Origin: Candidatus Nealsonbacteria bacterium CG08_land_8_20_14_0_20_36_22 | GTDB taxonomy: Bacteria > Patescibacteriota > Minisyncoccia > Minisyncoccales > GWA2-38-27 | Direction: 5' to 3' | Length of the DNA stretch: 5,474 nucleotides | Assembly (NCBI GenBank): GCA_002774555.1 | Contig: PEYC01000035.1 | Span: forward strand, 1 to 5,474 | Position numbers and translations under genes: made by a program | The notes under the pieces: generated by a model | The model's database searches: none | The model's input: only the letters and a program-made list of their open reading frames with translations | What the model was told of the DNA's origin: nothing | Shown here: one piece after another, positions 5,024 to 5,474 of the stretch | How positions within the stretch are numbered: position 1 is the stretch's first letter | How the letters are laid out: each line of letters opens with the position of its first letter

Positions 5024-5474
5024 ATGATTTTCATTAAAAAAATCGGTATTGACTTGGGAACTTGCAATTCGGTTGTCTTTACTCCTCAAAAAGGGGTGGT
5101 TTTGCAAGAGCCATCGGTGGTAGCAATTGCTTTAAATGAAAACAGGATTTTAGCTGTTGGCCAAGAAGCAAAAGAAATGACCGGTCGGACCCCTGATACA
5201 ATTAGGATTTACCGGCCCTTAAGAGAGGGGGTGATTGCCGATTATCGGATCACCGAAGCAATGCTGAGATATTTTATTAGAAAGGCCGTTAAGACCTTCT
5301 GGTTTTTAAAACCAGAACTTTTAATTGGGGTGCCAGCAGGTATCACCTCAACTGAAAAGAGGGCTGTGATTGAAGCTGGCATGGCAGCTGGCGCCAAAGG
5401 CGTTTATGTTGCCAAGGAGCCGATTTTAGCCGCAATTGGAGCCGGCATACCTATTAATTCGTGCTCTGGCCATA
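5024..5474 (+). CDS. mreB: Actin-like rod-shape protein MreB, 5' part
   Basis: The first 150 codons of MreB, a bacterial actin that polymerises under the cytoplasmic membrane and guides lateral wall synthesis; the gene runs off the window end. The frame is open throughout. Residues 7-16 (IGIDLGTCNS) are the phosphate-1 nucleotide-binding motif, with Cys14 where alanine is common. Further MreB blocks are LQEPSVVAI (27-35), AVGQEAKEMTGRTP (44-57), PLREGVIADYRITEAMLRYF (65-84), LIGVPAGITSTEKRAV (100-115) and EPILAAIGAGIPI (132-144). The sequence then reaches the segment that normally leads to the second phosphate loop. The pattern matches MreB rather than DnaK or FtsA. The ATG at 5024 follows the murA stop by one base (TAAAATG), with no Shine-Dalgarno motif, so the two genes are probably co-transcribed and translationally coupled. 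Confidence 0.96.
   Translation, partial: MIFIKKIGIDLGTCNSVVFTPQKGVVLQEPSVVAIALNENRILAVGQEAKEMTGRTPDTIRIYRPLREGVIADYRITEAMLRYFIRKAVKTFWFLKPELLIGVPAGITSTEKRAVIEAGMAAGAKGVYVAKEPILAAIGAGIPINSCSGH

Overview
The window is a compact, AT-rich bacterial chromosome segment. It is most likely from a Candidate Phyla Radiation lineage (Patescibacteria, Parcubacteria-like). The clues are shortened ribosomal proteins, an RNA polymerase alpha subunit without its C-terminal domain, no visible Shine-Dalgarno sites, 1-nt or overlapping gene junctions, and a PEGA/beta-propeller surface protein of a kind common in these genomes. TGA acts as a stop (it ends the minus-strand gene) and no recognised gene has an in-frame TGA, so the recoded UGA=Gly lineages are unlikely. 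The phylum call is inference from gene content, not a marker-gene phylogeny.

Positions 1-2436 (+ strand) hold the tail of a transcription/translation operon: rpoA (3' part only), rplQ, a 116-bp spacer filled by a long imperfect hairpin, rplM, rpsI, then a Cas4/RecB-like PD-(D/E)XK nuclease with four candidate iron-sulfur cysteines. A clear intrinsic terminator at 2474-2495 closes this transcription unit. It lies inside the 3' end of the opposing gene.

Positions 2409-3686 (- strand) encode a membrane-anchored PEGA-domain protein with a probable beta-propeller body. It meets the nuclease gene tail to tail with a 28-nt overlap.

Positions 3687-3750 form a 64-bp divergent control region. A 7-1-7 palindrome sits at its centre and supplies overlapping -35 hexamers for two promoters facing opposite ways. 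Both are spaced so that transcription would begin at, or one base before, the start codon, predicting leaderless mRNAs.

Positions 3751-5474 (+ strand) hold a cell-wall and shape unit: murA (complete, first committed step of peptidoglycan precursor synthesis) and mreB (5' part, actin-like shape protein), separated by 1 nt.

No tRNA, rRNA, CRISPR array, insertion sequence or attachment site is visible. The only gene-free stretches are the 116-bp rplQ-rplM spacer and the 64-bp divergent region, and both are annotated. I see no wholly new multi-gene system. The most distinctive items are the mirror-image leaderless promoters, the strand-asymmetric hairpin before rplM, the CTD-less RpoA and the Cas4-like nuclease on a ribosomal-protein transcript.
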